NCBI GenBank assembly: GCA_964017065.1
Contig: OZ024785.1
Span: forward strand, 2,685,142-2,749,141
Length of the DNA stretch: 64,000 bases
DNA from: Haliclona indistincta
Lineage: Eukaryota > Porifera > Demospongiae > Haplosclerida > Chalinidae
Direction of reading: 5' to 3'
The notes under the pieces were generated by a model. That model did no database searches, was not told where the DNA came from, and saw only the letters and a list, made by a program, of their open reading frames with translations. Every line of letters begins with the position of its first letter. Position 1 is the first letter of the stretch. This document shows positions 34,899 to 47,247 of the stretch, in pieces. The position numbers and the translations under genes are program-made.

Positions 34899-35331
34899 TT
34901 CGCTGTCCATCGAGCTGCAGAGAACAGCGATCACTTTTACGCGCTGGTAAAGTTATGACATGATAAGCACCGCAAGGGCTTGCAATTTGACTCGTGGATT
35001 TTGCTAAAGTGCTTTCGTTCTCGAGTTATGGCTAGCTGGCTCACCTTGACGGCCATCTTGGACCTCTCTGACGACAAAATCGCCCATAGTTGACTGTCTA
35101 GGTACTTGTAGATTCCATCTAAACTTCAGGACAGCTATAGGGGTGCGTAGATATGTCAAGAAAAAGCCTATCAATAGCTACCTACTCAGTGTTCACGGTC
35201 ACGCCCACTTGACACACCTTGTCCTGTGGTTCAGCACTTTGCTGTCTTCTGGTTAGCAGTGCAGTTTCAATAGCAAGCAGGTTGGCTTTAGCTGCAAAGC
35301 TCCTTCTGCAAACCGTAACCAAGACGCTAAG
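34899..35331. repeat. Dispersed repeat, first local copy
   Basis: About 430 bp containing tgactcgtggattttgctaa, ttctcgagttatggctagct and cacggtcacgcccacttgac. Two more copies follow at 36330-36800 and 36793-37713. A more diverged piece appears at 46890-47000. The first copy is interrupted at its end by the Crypton-like element. No coding content is recognised. Confidence 0.75.
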
Positions 35332-35332
35332 T

Positions 35333-36315
35333 ATTAGTTATTACACCCTCCCCGAGGTCTGTTGCTGGTTTATAGGCCCGACCGTCGAGGGGCGCGTAGC
35401 GCCCGAGATGGGAGGGCCTATAAACCAGCAACAGACCGAGGGGAGGGTGTAATAAGTGGTTTATTTAGCGTTGCTATGCAGTTGCTAGGCAATGGGTTAC
35501 GTCATCATAGTTGCTAGGATTTTGAGCGTTGCTAAGCAATCTATTGCGTCAGTCGTTTGAAGGGAAAGGCATGTCACGAACCACGAGGCTACAATGGATC
35601 CTGCGAAGCGCTCTCGAGAAAACTTTTGTTTGGCGGTGGATGGGTGGACTGAAATAGAGGATAAAGAAAATGCCCCCCCCCCAGCCAAACAGCGTAGGAT
35701 AAGCCTGTCATTACCCAAAGACAAGAGCCGTAAGACTCGGACCACTGCTACCATCGCTAGTACCAGCACCACGGCTCATTTTTGAGTGAAACCGAAGAGG
35801 CGATTATAACCGAGAAGTGTGTGCCAAGGAATACAGCGTATTCCACTAAGTGGGCAGTGTCAACGTTTTCTACCTGGGCTAAAAATCGCAACACTGCGTT
35901 TCCTGGTATATTCCCGGCAAGCTTGTGAACAGACTTCGTTTGCCGAGCAGTTGTCCTATTCAAGGACAGATTCATGTACTCCTACGACCAGTACGAACAC
36001 TACTGTTACTAGTAATTCTACTAATTCAGTCACAGTGCCTTGCCAAGCTGTTGCACAGTTTTCATTTGGGAACTGTCAAGTCACTATCAACAATCATTAC
36101 TAGTTTTGTACGTTTTGCGTTTTTTGTGTTTGATTTCACATCTTTTTGATTGAACATGTTATTGTCATTGGGAAGTTACAGGTACTGATCAGGAAATTAT
36201 AAACATTTTGTGGGAAGTTACAGACACCCCTTACATTCAATACAGGGAATTTCCCTAACATGTAGGTCTATGGTTGATTTAATTTACATAGCAACTGCAT
36301 AGCAACGGTTAATAA
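35333..36315 (+). mobile_element. Crypton-like non-autonomous remnant
   Basis: It begins with a 42-bp-arm hairpin (35338-35379 with 35414-35455, ttattacaccctcccc...). A cgttgctatgcagttgcta word near 35467 is matched by its inverse near 36290. The plus strand holds the N-terminus of a protein (MDPAKRSRENF, DKENAPPPAKQRR) and, after a one-base shift, KCVPRNTAYSTKWAVSTFST. This resembles the segment that precedes the DUF3504 tyrosine-recombinase-like core in Crypton-derived proteins (ZMYM2/QRICH1 type). A short C-terminal tail (FGNCQVTINNHY) follows directly. The recombinase core is absent. The insertion splits the local repeat. Confidence 0.5.
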
Positions 36316-36329
36316 CTTTACAATGTGCA

Positions 36330-36800
36330 ACACGCCGAGGGTTTTGTGAAATCTGTTCTTCGTTCTGTCCATCGAGCTGCAGAGACCATCGCTCACTTCT
36401 GGAACTCGCTAAAGACATGAACAGGCTTAGCATGACACTGGCTTGCAATGTGACTCGTGGATTTTGCTAAAGTGCTTTCGTTCTCGAGTTATGTATGGCT
36501 GGTTCACCTTGACGGCCGTCTTGGACCTCTCTGACGACAAACGTGCCCATAGGTACTTGTAGATTCTATCTAAACTTCATGACAGCTCTGGGGGTGCGTA
36601 GACATCTCAAGAAAAAGCCTATCAAAGCCAAGAGCAATGGCTACCTACTCATGTTCACGGTCACGCCCACTTGACACACCTTGTCCTTGTGGTCAGCACT
36701 TTGCTGTCTTCTGGTTAGCAGTGCAATTTCAATAGCAAGCAGGTTTGCTTTTAGCTGCAAAGCTCCTTCTGCAAACCATAACTAAGGAGCTAACTCTACA
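36330..36800. repeat. Dispersed repeat, second local copy
   Basis: Starts with the acacgccgagggttttgtga word and runs through the same landmarks as 34899-35331 (ctgtccatcgagctgcagag, ttctcgagttatgtatggct, tcacgcccacttgacacacc). It is uninterrupted. Confidence 0.75.
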
Positions 36801-37713
36801 ATGTGCAACACGCCGAGGGTTTCGTGAAGTCTGTTCATTCATTCATTCATTCATTCTGTCCATCGAGCTGTAGACACCATCGCTCACTTCTGAAACTCGG
36901 TAAAGGTATGAACAGGCTTAGCACGACAATGGCTTGCAATGTCGTGCAAGCCATTGTCGTGCAAGCCATTGTCGTGCAAGCCATTATTTCAATCGAGTCG
37001 TTAGACTTTGGAATTCACTACCTCGAATTGACCTTTCATTATCTGTGATCTCTATTAAAAATATTATTATTGAGGAGTTTTGGTCTCATTTCTATACTCA
37101 TTTCATCTCTGACCTTCCTTGTACATATCATTTCCTCTGTCCATGTAACAGATGTGTCGGTTTAGGTTTTTCCTCTAATTATTAACTAAACCCTCCCAGT
37201 AGCATTGCTTTATGTAATGTTTACTGTCAGCCATTTTCTTCTTTCACTAATTCTCATTTGTTGTATCAGTATGTTTTTATATGGCTGTAAAGTTATAATA
37301 ATAATAATAATAATAATGTGACTCGTGGATTTTGCTAAAGTGCTTTCGTTCTCGAGTTATGTATGGCTGGCTCACCTTGACGGCCGTCTTGGACCTTTCT
37401 GACTACAAACGCGCCCATAGTTGACTATCTAGGTACTTGTAGATTCCATCTAAACAGCAGGACAGCTCTGGGGGTGCGTAGACATCTCAAGAAAAAGCCT
37501 ATCAAAGCCAATAGCAATGGCTACCTACTCAGTGTTCACGGTCACGCCCACTTAGCACACCTTGTATCGGTTGTGGTCAGCACTTTGCTGTCTTCTGGCT
37601 AGCAGTGCAGTTTCAATAGCAAGCAGGTTGGCTTTAGCTCTTCTGCAAACCATAACTAAGGAACTAACTCTACAATGTGCAACACGCCGAGGGTTTCGTG
37701 AAATCTGTTCATT
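36793..37713. repeat. Dispersed repeat, third local copy, split by a LINE insertion
   Basis: The left part (to about 36945) ends at ggcttgcaatg and the right part resumes at 37317 with tgactcgtggattttgctaa. Between them lie a tcattcattcattc microsatellite within the left part, three copies of a 15-bp word (tcgtgcaagccattg) and a LINE 3' end. The split shows that the retrotransposon inserted after the repeat was in place. Confidence 0.7.
36987..37316 (+). mobile_element. LINE 3' end (5'-truncated) with ATA-repeat tail
   Basis: The plus strand encodes NRVVRLWNSLPRIDLSLSVI and FYTHFISDLPCTYHFLCPCN. This is the standard C-terminal tail of Jockey/CR1/I-like LINE reverse transcriptase proteins. 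It ends in (ata)n at 37294-37316, a simple-repeat tail typical of non-LTR elements. Only the last 330 bp are present. Confidence 0.7.
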
Positions 37714-38222
37714 TGTAATTAACTGCAGTAAAAGATAGATTCTCCCACTTTCACTTTTCCATTGTGGACCCTAGCTATTCTCTGAGTTCAGTTCAAGGAC
37801 AAGGAGCTGTGTTCGATGCATTCTACATATGTTGGGCATTGTGACTTACAGGTAGAAGTTGAATAATAATTATAGACACAACACAAAATAGCAAAATGCT
37901 AATACAAGGTGTAATGTCTTTGTACTAACTACAAAAGTGGGCATTGTGACTTACAGGTAGAAGTTGAATAATGAATGCCGCCGGCATTGAACTTCATACG
38001 ATGAAGAAGAACGTATTCTCAGAGAAACATGGTGAAGGTGAAAGAAAAAGCAAATGAGATAACAAATGACTTCGTTACTAAAGTTAAGTTGCCGCTCATG
38101 GATGTTCCATTTCCAGACTGTAAATATAAAGATTAAACAACTTTGAGGCTAGCAGTAGTGCCGGCTGAAGATGAGACTTCAGCACTATGGGCTTGAGCAA
38201 TACTAGAGTTCGCCCACACACC
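37714..38222. other. Shared 3' flank of copy G
   Basis: No gene is seen. Contains the cttcatacgatgaag flank module and two nearly identical short stretches (37830-37870 and 37935-37980, tgtgacttacaggtagaagt) that form a local duplication. It leads into the 26-bp satellite. Confidence 0.5.
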
Positions 38223-38638
38223 GAAACATAAGCCCCTCCCTGCCCCTACTAACATAAGCCCCTCCCTGCCCCTACTAACATGAGCCCCTCCCTGTCCCTA
38301 CTAACCTGAGCCCCTCCCTGTCCCTACTAACATGAGCCCCTCCCTGTTCCTACTAACATGAGCCCCTCCCTGTCCCTACTAACATGAGCCCCTCCCTGTC
38401 GCTACTAACATGAGCCCCTCCCTGTCCGTACTAACTTGAGCCCCTCCCTGTCCCTACTAACATGAGCCCCTCCCTGTCCCTACTAACATAAGCCCCTCTC
38501 TGTCCGTACTAACTTGAGCCCCTCCCTGTTCCTACAAACTTGAGCCCCTCCCTGTCCCTACTAACATGAGCCCTTCCCTGTCCCTACATGAGCCCCTCCC
38601 TGCCACTACTAACATGAGCCCCTCCCTGTCCCTAGTAA
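38223..38638. repeat. 26-bp minisatellite (about 16 copies)
   Basis: Same unit as at 2091-2700, with more variation (cttgagcccc, tccgtacta, one deleted unit). It lies beyond the finger exon of copy G. Confidence 0.88.
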
Positions 38639-38744
38639 CTGCACATCAGTATTATGCGAGAAATTATGACAGCAAATAATTGGTTTTGATAATTATTTAG
38701 ACAGCTGCAACACAGAAATGTCCATGGATATCCAAATGAGCAAA

Positions 38745-41700
38745 TCATTGTCCACGTTTCTCTCCAGTATGAGTGCGGTTATGTACTCGGAGATTTGAAA
38801 GTGTAGTGAAGCACTTTCCACATTCTGTACATGAGTATGGTTTCTCTCCAGTATGGGTACGGTTATGTACTCGGAGACTTGAAAGCCGAGTGAAGCACTT
38901 TCCACATTCTGTGCATGAGTAGGGTTTCTCTCCAGTATGGGTACGGATGTGTCTTGTCAGATGGCTAGCCCATTTGGTAGAGTAGGAACAGTGTGGGCAT
39001 TGGTACAACCTCTTGGTTTGGAGACGACCAGTTCGACATTTGGCTTTAACTTGATCAGTTACTGATTGAATGTGCGTTTGTCTACTGATTGAGTGAGAAC
39101 AGATGTGACGTTTTAAGACTCGATGCTTTGTTGCAGAGTAAGGGCAGTGTGGGCTCTGGTGTGACTTGCTTGAAAGAGATTGAGATGAACAACCTTCCTC
39201 AGATGGTTCAGACCTTACTGCATCAACAGGCTCTTCAGTATTCACTGTTTGGGTGTGGTCAGTGGTAATCTGCTGTTGTACAATAGATTATTAGGAACGA
39301 TAAAGAAGAAAAACAAAAACACTGCCTACCTCTTCATCAAAATCTTTGTCCTCACTCTCGGACTCATTCCAGTCCTCACTCTCTGACTCATTCTTTTCCT
39401 CCTCATTCTCGTCCTGGTCCTCATTCTCTCCTAGCACATTCTCATCCACGCTCTCATCATGTTCCTCAGCCGTCAGTTCGTTCTCCTCCATCATCGCTGG
39501 CTCACAATCTGTCTCCTGACCTCTCTGTGCTGTTTGATGACTCTTACAGACAATACCATGGATACTAGTGTTTGCCACGCCCACACCACGGCTAGCCTGG
39601 ATAACATGCTGTACTGTAGACTCATCTAAATGTGCAAAAAGTTGAAGTAGAACAATGTAAATTATCACTCACAAACAGTCTCTACTGTGACCAGTTCAAT
39701 GAGAGGGTTGAGTGAGTGTATCTGATCACTGACGACTGATAGCTCCTCAAATAGCTCACCCAGTCTCTGATAATAGAGAGAGACAGTGCAGCAGACAGGG
39801 TGAGTAGGGTTGGTACCTTATCATGACTCTCACTGCTTTCCTCATCTCTCATCTTGTGTATGCACACACACGTTACAATGGAGTGTCGTAGCTGTAGCAA
39901 GTACTGTAGCTTCACATCACTCCACTCCTGGTGTCCCTCCTCGTGGCCACACCTCTTCTTGTTGACTGCATCCTCTGTGACTAGCTGTATACACTCTGAA
40001 CAGACCATCACAGTACATGCTAGTATAGTGTCTCAGCTAGCCACACCTTCCATAGTGTCCAAGATACTGATGGCTGCCTCTAAGTGTGTGTCCTGGTCTG
40101 CAGTATTGAGCTCTGAGAACACATCATAGTACTTCTATGAATGAGAGAGAAAGAGTGTCACACTCGCTCGCTAGCCTTGTACCCAGGCTCTCTGGCGGAG
40201 ATTTAATTATGCGTGGGTGTTGAAATGCGGGGGTGGCGATTGAGAGCCTGGTATCCACTGATTCGCACATGCGCAGACGATCCATGGAATTCCATGGATC
40301 CGTATATTTTAGTTCACTATTGTGTTACTTTGCATCACGTTTACGGGATGACAGATTCTGATCGTGCACTATGGCTATGCTGTTGGCTATGTAAATTTGC
40401 GACGCGTTCCAGATAGTTTTTAGGCTGCTAAGAGAGCAGACAACTAGAGAGAGTTGCCCGCACGCTAGAACAAGTATACCTGTCATGAACACGTGGACGT
40501 ACGAGGCTATACCTTAGTCTTGATAAACTGGAACGCATCTCGTGGAGCTACACGGGTCATAAGCTTTGTGTAAGCATTGCCCACTTGATGCGCTCTTATG
40601 GTAGGCAAAGTCAGGCTTGTGGGAGACGCAGGTGCTCGATCAATACAGTGAAGGCGCAGCCATGTTGTAAACAAGAACGTCATAACGATATCTCGGTGGG
40701 CGCTCTCAATCGCCACCCCGCATTTCAACACCCACACATAATTAAATCTCCGCCAGAGAGTCTGGGTACGAGGCTAACTCGCTCGCCTACTCACTTGCTC
40801 GCTCATTCACCTTGCCTATTGTATCAATCCAGTGTTGTTCATGATCGATCAATGTTGACAATGTTCTCCATCGATCCTTTAACTCCTTCAACTCTGACCT
40901 GCTTTCTCTCAAATATTCTCTCACTTCTGTCTCCTGTACTCGTTGCTCTATCACGCTGTTCTCAAGATTGCATAATCTCTCATTCAGCTGCTCCTGTCTC
41001 CCAAGGTTAGTGAACCTCTTTGTCTTCAAGTCTCTCATTGTTGCTGTGAACTCCACGTCGAAATTATACATGGCATCATGTAAATCACTCTTGAGTTTCT
41101 CTGTGTGAGTACATTAGTACATCAGTATATTGTGTGACGTGTGTCTCTTACTGATCTTGTCTGCAATACTCTCATACACAGCTCTCTCCTGCTCCACAAT
41201 CTCCCTCTCCCTCTTCACCAGCTCCAATGCTTCAACACGTTGTTTCTTTACTTCCTCAAGAGTCACTGTATCCTCTTCCTCCTGCTCTCTCCTCTTCACC
41301 AGCTCACAGTTCCTCACAGCTTCTTCAACTGCCTTCTCTGAAAGGATCGAGAGAGTACATCATGAGCTGATTATAACATGATGCTGTACCTGAGAATTGT
41401 TCACATTTCTTCAACTCCTCTCTCGCCCTGTCTTCCTCTCCCTCCACTAAACTATCCAAGTAGCTCTGGAAAGCTCTGCCATACTCGTCCAGTGCTGGTG
41501 TGTGTGGGACCAGTCGACCATATTGGTAGGCAAGGTCAAGATGGTTGAGTACTTGAGTGGGTGTAACCGTAGGGAGTTTGTGAGTGTGAGCTAGTGAGAG
41601 GACCTGGTCAATCTTGGCTAGCAGTTGGTGAGGAATGGCTGAAGGGGAGAGAGGATCGTCATAGTATAAGTTGTAACCAGTACTCACTACTGTGCTTAGT

Positions 41701-41851
41701 GTGCTAACCGTCGTCACGTGTAGCTGATGATGACGTCACTGTTTCTGCTACATAGCGGCGTCGAGCGGACAGATCGTTCACTATACGAGGAGGACAACAT
41801 TACTAGTAACACTATACACCAGGTAGACTCACAACGTGCAGTGGAAGACAT
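38745..41851 (-). CDS. Gene copy G: coiled-coil, acidic, C2H2 zinc-finger protein (intact model, 658 aa)
   Basis: E1 41833-41851, E2 41390-41689, E3 41152-41337, E4 40811-41100, E5 40047-40134, E6 39817-39995, E7 39673-39766, E8 39330-39625, E9 38745-39269. All junctions are GT-AG with matching phases; the sum is 1977 nt. The N-terminus reads MSSTAR joined to a longer E2 start ([20 protein letters not shown]). The coiled-coil exons follow the family. E8 has two SEDW repeats. E9 is short: a degenerate first finger, [12 protein letters not shown] and two canonical fingers ([18 protein letters not shown]). A 605-bp TIR element fills the E4-E5 intron at the same site as in copy D. Likely a nuclear DNA-binding protein; with three good fingers it would recognise about 9 bp. 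Confidence 0.8.
40172..40776. mobile_element. 605-bp TIR element (MITE-like) in the E4-E5 intron of copy G
   Basis: Near-identical to 19260-19865, with the same termini, the same actcgctcgc flanking duplication and the same 22-bp palindrome (40279-40300). The shared site and shared target duplication mean that it was already there when the ancestor of D and G was copied. Confidence 0.85.
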
Positions 41852-41909
41852 CGAAGATCCAAGATGTTCTCAGCGGGATCAGGGTTCTTCAAAATAATAA
41901 TAATGCACA

Positions 41910-41962
41910 CGTGTTCATGGGCGTGTCGTTTATTTCAAGCGCGCGCGCGCTAATTTAAAGAC
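41910..41962 (-). promoter_or_regulatory. Candidate shared upstream promoter module, copy G
   Basis: CACGTG, ttcatgggcgtgtcg and a gcgcgcgcgctaatttaaag block, 60-110 bp upstream of the E1 ATG of an intact copy. The best place to test for promoter activity in this family. Confidence 0.5.
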
Positions 41963-42887
41963 ACACTAGAACATATACCAGTTGCTGAGCTAAGATCTAC
42001 ATAGTTTGCTAGTAAACGACTACTCCAGCAATACTGCAACAGCTAGTCCATAGACAGTACAGTTATTACTTGTAGGTCTGATGCAATATAGTAGTTGATT
42101 TGATAGTAGACACACAATTGTATCATCAGACTGAAGAACAATAACTAGCAATAATTATGCATGACTATGATAACTTTACAATATACTATCAATGCTCAAG
42201 GTGTTAGGTATGTAAGATGAATTGAACAATGATAACACACTCACTGTTGATGGTTGAATCAATTACTGTTCACAAACAACAGAATGAGACACGATACTAT
42301 CACTTCTAACAAACCCGTAGTTTCCTGCAGTCTGAAGCATTGTCAATGCCTAGCTCCACATGTGTTCTCTCAGTGTAAGGCATCTCATTAACACATGCTA
42401 AACAATTTTCAATAAAAACAAACTTCTTACACAATACTATCCAGAAAGTGAGTACTAATAAATGTAGATCATCTTGTTTGTTTGTTTGTGATTGTTTTAA
42501 TAACAATAATAATTCTCAGTTGACATGATAGAAGTATCGTTCGTGATCGAGAATGCGCTGAGAGGAGTAACAATGTAGTAGTGATTCGTGTCCCTACTAC
42601 TATTTCTTCTATTGCAGTGTTTAACAATTAGAGCTAGTATAGATTCTCTGAGTTCAGTTCAAGGAGCTGTGTTCAATGCATTCTACATAATGTGGGCATT
42701 GTGACTTACAGGTAGAAGTTGAATAATGAATGCCACCGGTATTCAACTTCGCACGATGAAGAGTGCATTTTCAGAGAAAGATGGTGAAGCTGAAAGATAA
42801 ACCAAATGGGAAAGTAAATGACTTCACTACTAAAGTTGAGTTGCCGCTCATGTATGTTCCATTACCAGACTGTAAAATACAAAGCAT
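41963..42887. other. Flank between copies G and H
   Basis: No gene is seen. It matches 52728-53290 beside copy I. It includes the 60-bp segment 42272-42333 in the orientation opposite to that at 16544-16607. The right end has the flank module (ttcgcacgatgaag) and the lead-in to the 26-bp satellite. Confidence 0.5.
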
Positions 42888-43178
42888 AACATGAGCCCCT
42901 CCCTGTCCCTCCTAACACGAGCCCCTCCCTGTCCCTACTAACACGAGCCCCTCCCTGTCCCTACTAACATGAGCCCCTCCCTGTCCCTACTAACATGAGC
43001 CCCTCCCTGTCCCTACTAACATGAGCCCCTCCTGTCCCTACTAACATGAGCCCCTCCCTGTCCCTACTAACATGAGCCCTTCCCTGTCCCTACTAACATG
43101 AGCCCCTCCCTGTCCCTACTAACATGAGCCCCTCCCTGTCCCTACTAACATGAGCCCCTCCCTATCCCTACTAACAGC
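42888..43178. repeat. 26-bp minisatellite (about 11 copies)
   Basis: Same unit as at 2091-2700. One unit lacks a base (cccctcctgtccc), and two read acacgagcccc. It lies beyond the finger exon of copy H. Confidence 0.9.
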
Positions 43179-43272
43179 ACATCAGTATTATGACAGCGAA
43201 TAATTATAAACAGGTAATGATAATGACAGCTGCAACACAGACATGTTAATGGGTTTCCAAATGAGCAAATCA

Positions 43273-46087
43273 TCACACACGTTTCTCTCCAGTATGGGTG
43301 CGGTTATGTACTCGCATACTTGAAAGATTAGCGAAGCTCTTTCCACATTCAGTGCATGAGTATGGTTTCTCTCCAGTATGGGTGCGGTTATGTACTTGGA
43401 GATGTGAAAGCTGATTGAAACATTTTCCACATTCTGTGCATGAGTATGGTTTCTCTCCAGTATGGGTGCGGTTATGTACTCGGAAATTTGAAAGATCAGC
43501 GAAGCACTTCCCACATTCTGTGCATGAGTATGGCTTCTCTCCAGTATGGGTGCGGTTATGTACTCGGAAATTTGAAAGATCAGCGAAGCACTTCCCACAT
43601 TTAGCGCATGAATATGGTTTCTCTCCAGTATGGGTGTGGTTATGTTTTTGTAGACTTGAAAGCTGATTGAAACATTTCCCACATTCTGTGCATGAGAATG
43701 GTTTCTCTCCGGTATGGGTGCGGTTATGTTTTCGAAGATTTGAAAGCTGAGTAAAGCACTTTCCACATTCGGCACATGAGTATGGTTTCTCTCCAGTATG
43801 GGTGCGGATGTGTCTTGTCAAACTGCTAGTCCATTTGGTAGAGTAGGAACAGTGTGGGCATTGGCGCAACCTCTTGGTTTGGAGACGACCAGTTCGGGAC
43901 TTGGCTTTAGCTTGATCAGTTACTGATTGAATGTGCGTTTGTCTACTGAAGGAGTGAGAACGGATGTGACGTTTTAAGACTCGATGCTTTGTTGCAGAGT
44001 AAGGGCGGTGTGGGCTCTGGTGTAACTTGCTTGAAAGAGATTGAGATGAACAACCTTCCTCAGATGGTTCAGACCTTACTGCATCAACAGGTTCTTCAGT
44101 ATTCACTGTTTGGGTGTGGTCAGTGGTAATCTGCTGTTGTACAATACATTATTAGGAACGTAAACCAAAAACACTGCTTACGTCTTTATCAAAATCTTTG
44201 TCCTCACTCTCGGACTCATTCCAGTCCTCACTCTCGGACTCATTCCAGTCCTCACTCTCGGACCCATTCTCTTCCTCCTCATTCTCGTCCTGGTCCTCAT
44301 TCTCTCCTAGCACATTCTCATCCATGCTCTCATCATGTTCCTCAGCCGTCAGTTCGTTCTCCTCCTTCATCACTGGCTCACAATCTGTCTCTTGATCTAT
44401 CTGTGCTGTTTGATGACTCTTACAGACAATACCATGGATACTCGTGTTTGCCACGCCCACATCACGGCTAGCCTGGGTAACACGCTCTACAGTAGACTCA
44501 TCTAAATGTGCAAAAAGTTGAAGTAGAACAATGTAAATTATCACTCACAAACAGTCTCTACTGTGACCAGTTCAATGAGAGGGTTGAGTGAGTGTATCTG
44601 ATCACTGACGACTGATAGCTCCTCAAATAGCTCACCCAGTCTCTGATAATAGAGAGAGACAGTGCAGCAGGAAGGGTGAGTGAGTAGGGTTGGTACCTTA
44701 TTATGACTCTCACTGCTTTCCTCATCTCTCATCTTGTGTATGCATACACACGTTACAATGGAGTGTCGTAGCTGTAGCAAGTACTGTAGCTTCACATCAC
44801 TCCACTCCTGGTGTCCCTCCTCGTGGCCATGCCTCTTCTTGTTGACTGCATCCTCTGTTACTAGCTGTATACACTCTGAACAGACCATCACAGTACATGC
44901 TAGTATAGTGTCTCAGCTAGCCACACCTTCCATAGTGTCCAAGATACTGATGGCTGCCTCTAAGTGTGTGTCCTGGTCTGCAGTATTGAGCTCTGAGAAC
45001 ACATCATAGTACTTCTATGAATGAGAGAGAAAGAGTGTAACTCACACTCGCTCGCCTACTCACTTACTCGCTCTCTCACCTTGCCTATTGTATCAATCCA
45101 GTGTTGTTCATGATTGATCAATGTTGACAATGTTCTCCATCGATCCTTTAACTCCTTCAACTCTGACCTGCTTTCTCTCAAATATTCTCTCACTTCTGTC
45201 TCCTGTACTCGTTGCTCTATCACGCTGTTCTCAAGATTGCATAATCTCTCACTCAGCTGCTCCTGTCTCCCAAGGTTAGTGAACCTCTTTGTCTTCAAGT
45301 CTCTCATTGTTGCTGTGAACTCCACATCGAAATTATACATGGCATCATGTAAATCACTCTTGAGTTTCTCTGTGTGAGTACATTAGTACATCAGTATATT
45401 GTGTGACGTGTGTCTCTTACTGATCTTGTCTGCAATACTCTCATACACAGCTCTCTCCTGCTCCACAATCTCCTTCTCCTTCTCCACTAGCTTCAATGCT
45501 TCAACACGTTGCTTCTCTAGTTCCTCAAGAGTCACCTTATCCACTTCCTCCTGCTCTCTCCTCTTCACCAGCTCACAGTTCCTCACAGCTTCTTCAACTG
45601 CCTTCTCTGAAAGGATCGAGAGGGGACATCATGAGCTGATTATAACATGATGCTGTACCTGAGCATTGTTCACATTTCTTCAACTCCTCTCTCGTCCTAT
45701 CTTCCTCTCCCTCTGCTAAACTATTCAAGTAGCTCTTGAAAGCTGTGCCATACTCGTCTAGTGCTGGTGTGTGTGGGACCAGTCGACCATATTGGTAGGC
45801 AAGGTCAAGATGGTTGAGTACTTGAGTGGGTGTAACTGTAGGGAGTCTGTGAGTATGAGCTAGTGAGAGGACCTGGTCAATCTTGGCTAGCAGTTGGTGA
45901 GGAATGGCTGAAGGGGAGAGAGCATCACCCAAGCTACAACCTGTGCTAGATATGCTAACCATCGCCACGTGTAGCTGTTTTTGATATATAGCGACGTCGA
46001 GCGGACAGATCGTTCACTATACGAGGAGGACAACATTACTAGTAACACCATACACCAGGTAAACTCACAACGTGCAGTGGAAGACAT
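43273..46087 (-). CDS. Gene copy H: coiled-coil, acidic, C2H2 zinc-finger protein (intact model, 771 aa)
   Basis: E1 46069-46087, E2 45659-45940, E3 45421-45606, E4 45080-45369, E5 44927-45014, E6 44697-44875, E7 44549-44642, E8 44182-44501, E9 43273-44130. All junctions agree in phase; the sum is 2316 nt. The N-terminus reads [21 protein letters not shown]9 has a first finger that has lost two metal ligands (SPHRPYS), [12 protein letters not shown] and six canonical fingers with helices [27 protein letters not shown] twice, NQLSHLQVH and ANLSSMRVH. The acidic exon ends DKDFDKD and uses a shifted donor (gacgtaagc) compared with other copies, still in phase. Likely a nuclear DNA-binding protein with self-association through E3-E4. 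Confidence 0.8.
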
Positions 46088-46148
46088 CTAAGATCTAAGG
46101 TGCCAGTACATGTAGTCGTCACTCAACTGTCTCGGCTGCCTCAAATAT

Positions 46149-46206
46149 GCACACGTGTTTATGGGCGTGTCCTTTCTTTCCATCTAGCGCGCGAAAATTT
46201 AAAGAC
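46149..46206 (-). promoter_or_regulatory. Candidate shared upstream promoter module, copy H
   Basis: CACGTG, tttatgggcgtgtcc and tagcgcgcgaaaatttaaag, 60-120 bp upstream of the E1 ATG of an intact copy. Confidence 0.5.
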
Positions 46207-47247
46207 AAATAATTACCCTGAGAACAATGCGGATTCAAAAACTAACATTATAAACTCTTGTTATATTATTAGTAGTGAGTGCAGTAAATATACAGTAGAA
46301 GTCAGAATTTCAAACAGTCTGGCATGTACTGTACGTACAACCCTGCTATTGTACCGGACTACCTTCAAGGACGTCCTAAGGGACTATCCTACACACGAGC
46401 TAGACAGACCAGATCTGTTTAACTGAGTACTGCAACTTGCAGTGGAAGACATGTACTCGCCATTTTGGGGTACTCTTCTCTTTTGAGGAGGTGAATATGG
46501 ATGTGACGTGTGTAATAATGCCGCACAGACTGACAGTTCAAGTTTGAGCTACTACTTCAACAACAACACACACATGGACAGTCACTTAAATACAAAAACT
46601 AAACCAGACATACAGACAGAGTGCTTCGCTATTCACTACAATACACAATACAACTACAAGCATACAATACACATTAAGACAACCTACACCACAAGCACAT
46701 ACACATCACAACGTGTATGTCTCTATTCAGCGCGCAAATTTGAAATTTTAAAGGAAGGTACTCCTGACTTACTGTCTAAACTCACAATGTACATACTATT
46801 TTAGCTGTAAACTATTTAGACAGAAGACTAGCATCTGATATCAGCAACACAGGTAGAAATCACTATTTGCTCGGAACTGTATTGATAAATTGTTGGTTCT
46901 AAAGCTCTGTTCGTGAGTTATGGTGTGAGATGCTTACCTCAATGGCTGTTCCCGGCTATCTGGACTCCTCTAAAGACAAAACAGTTTACAGCTGACTGCC
47001 TTACAGCTAGTGAGTTCGTTTGTACTACAAAACAGCTTTGTAGGTCCTTCTCAGTAAGCTGTACTTTTGTATAATGATTGCATTTAGCAGATCATTATAC
47101 AAAAGTATAATGATCAAACATTTCAGACATCTGTTCAAACATTTCAGGTAAGTAGATGTGGAGTGTTTTGTTTTCACACATGCATGTTTCCAGGTACATT
47201 TGGTTGATATTCCGCTGTGAAATTGATAATCCAGCTCTTCACTGTAG
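46207..47247. other. Spacer between copy H and the plus-strand membrane protein gene
   Basis: The left part matches 15360-15600. A CA/AAC-rich segment of about 210 bp (46505-46715) is present here but absent at 15510; its open frame is low complexity and not a gene. At 46890-47000 a diverged copy of the 35-kb dispersed repeat is visible (gttcgtgagttatggtgtga). At 47063-47107 a hairpin with 16-bp arms occurs (acttttgtataatgat and its complement). Confidence 0.5.
47063..47107. repeat. Hairpin (16-bp perfect arms)
   Basis: acttttgtataatgat is followed after 13 nt by atcattatacaaaagt. AT-rich and of unknown function, about 140 bp before the first visible exon of the membrane protein gene. Confidence 0.65.

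Noticed and set aside
46508..46804. 98-codon plus-strand ORF
   Set aside because: Asn/Thr/Tyr-rich low-complexity translation of an AAC/ACA-rich insertion, absent from the homologous flank.
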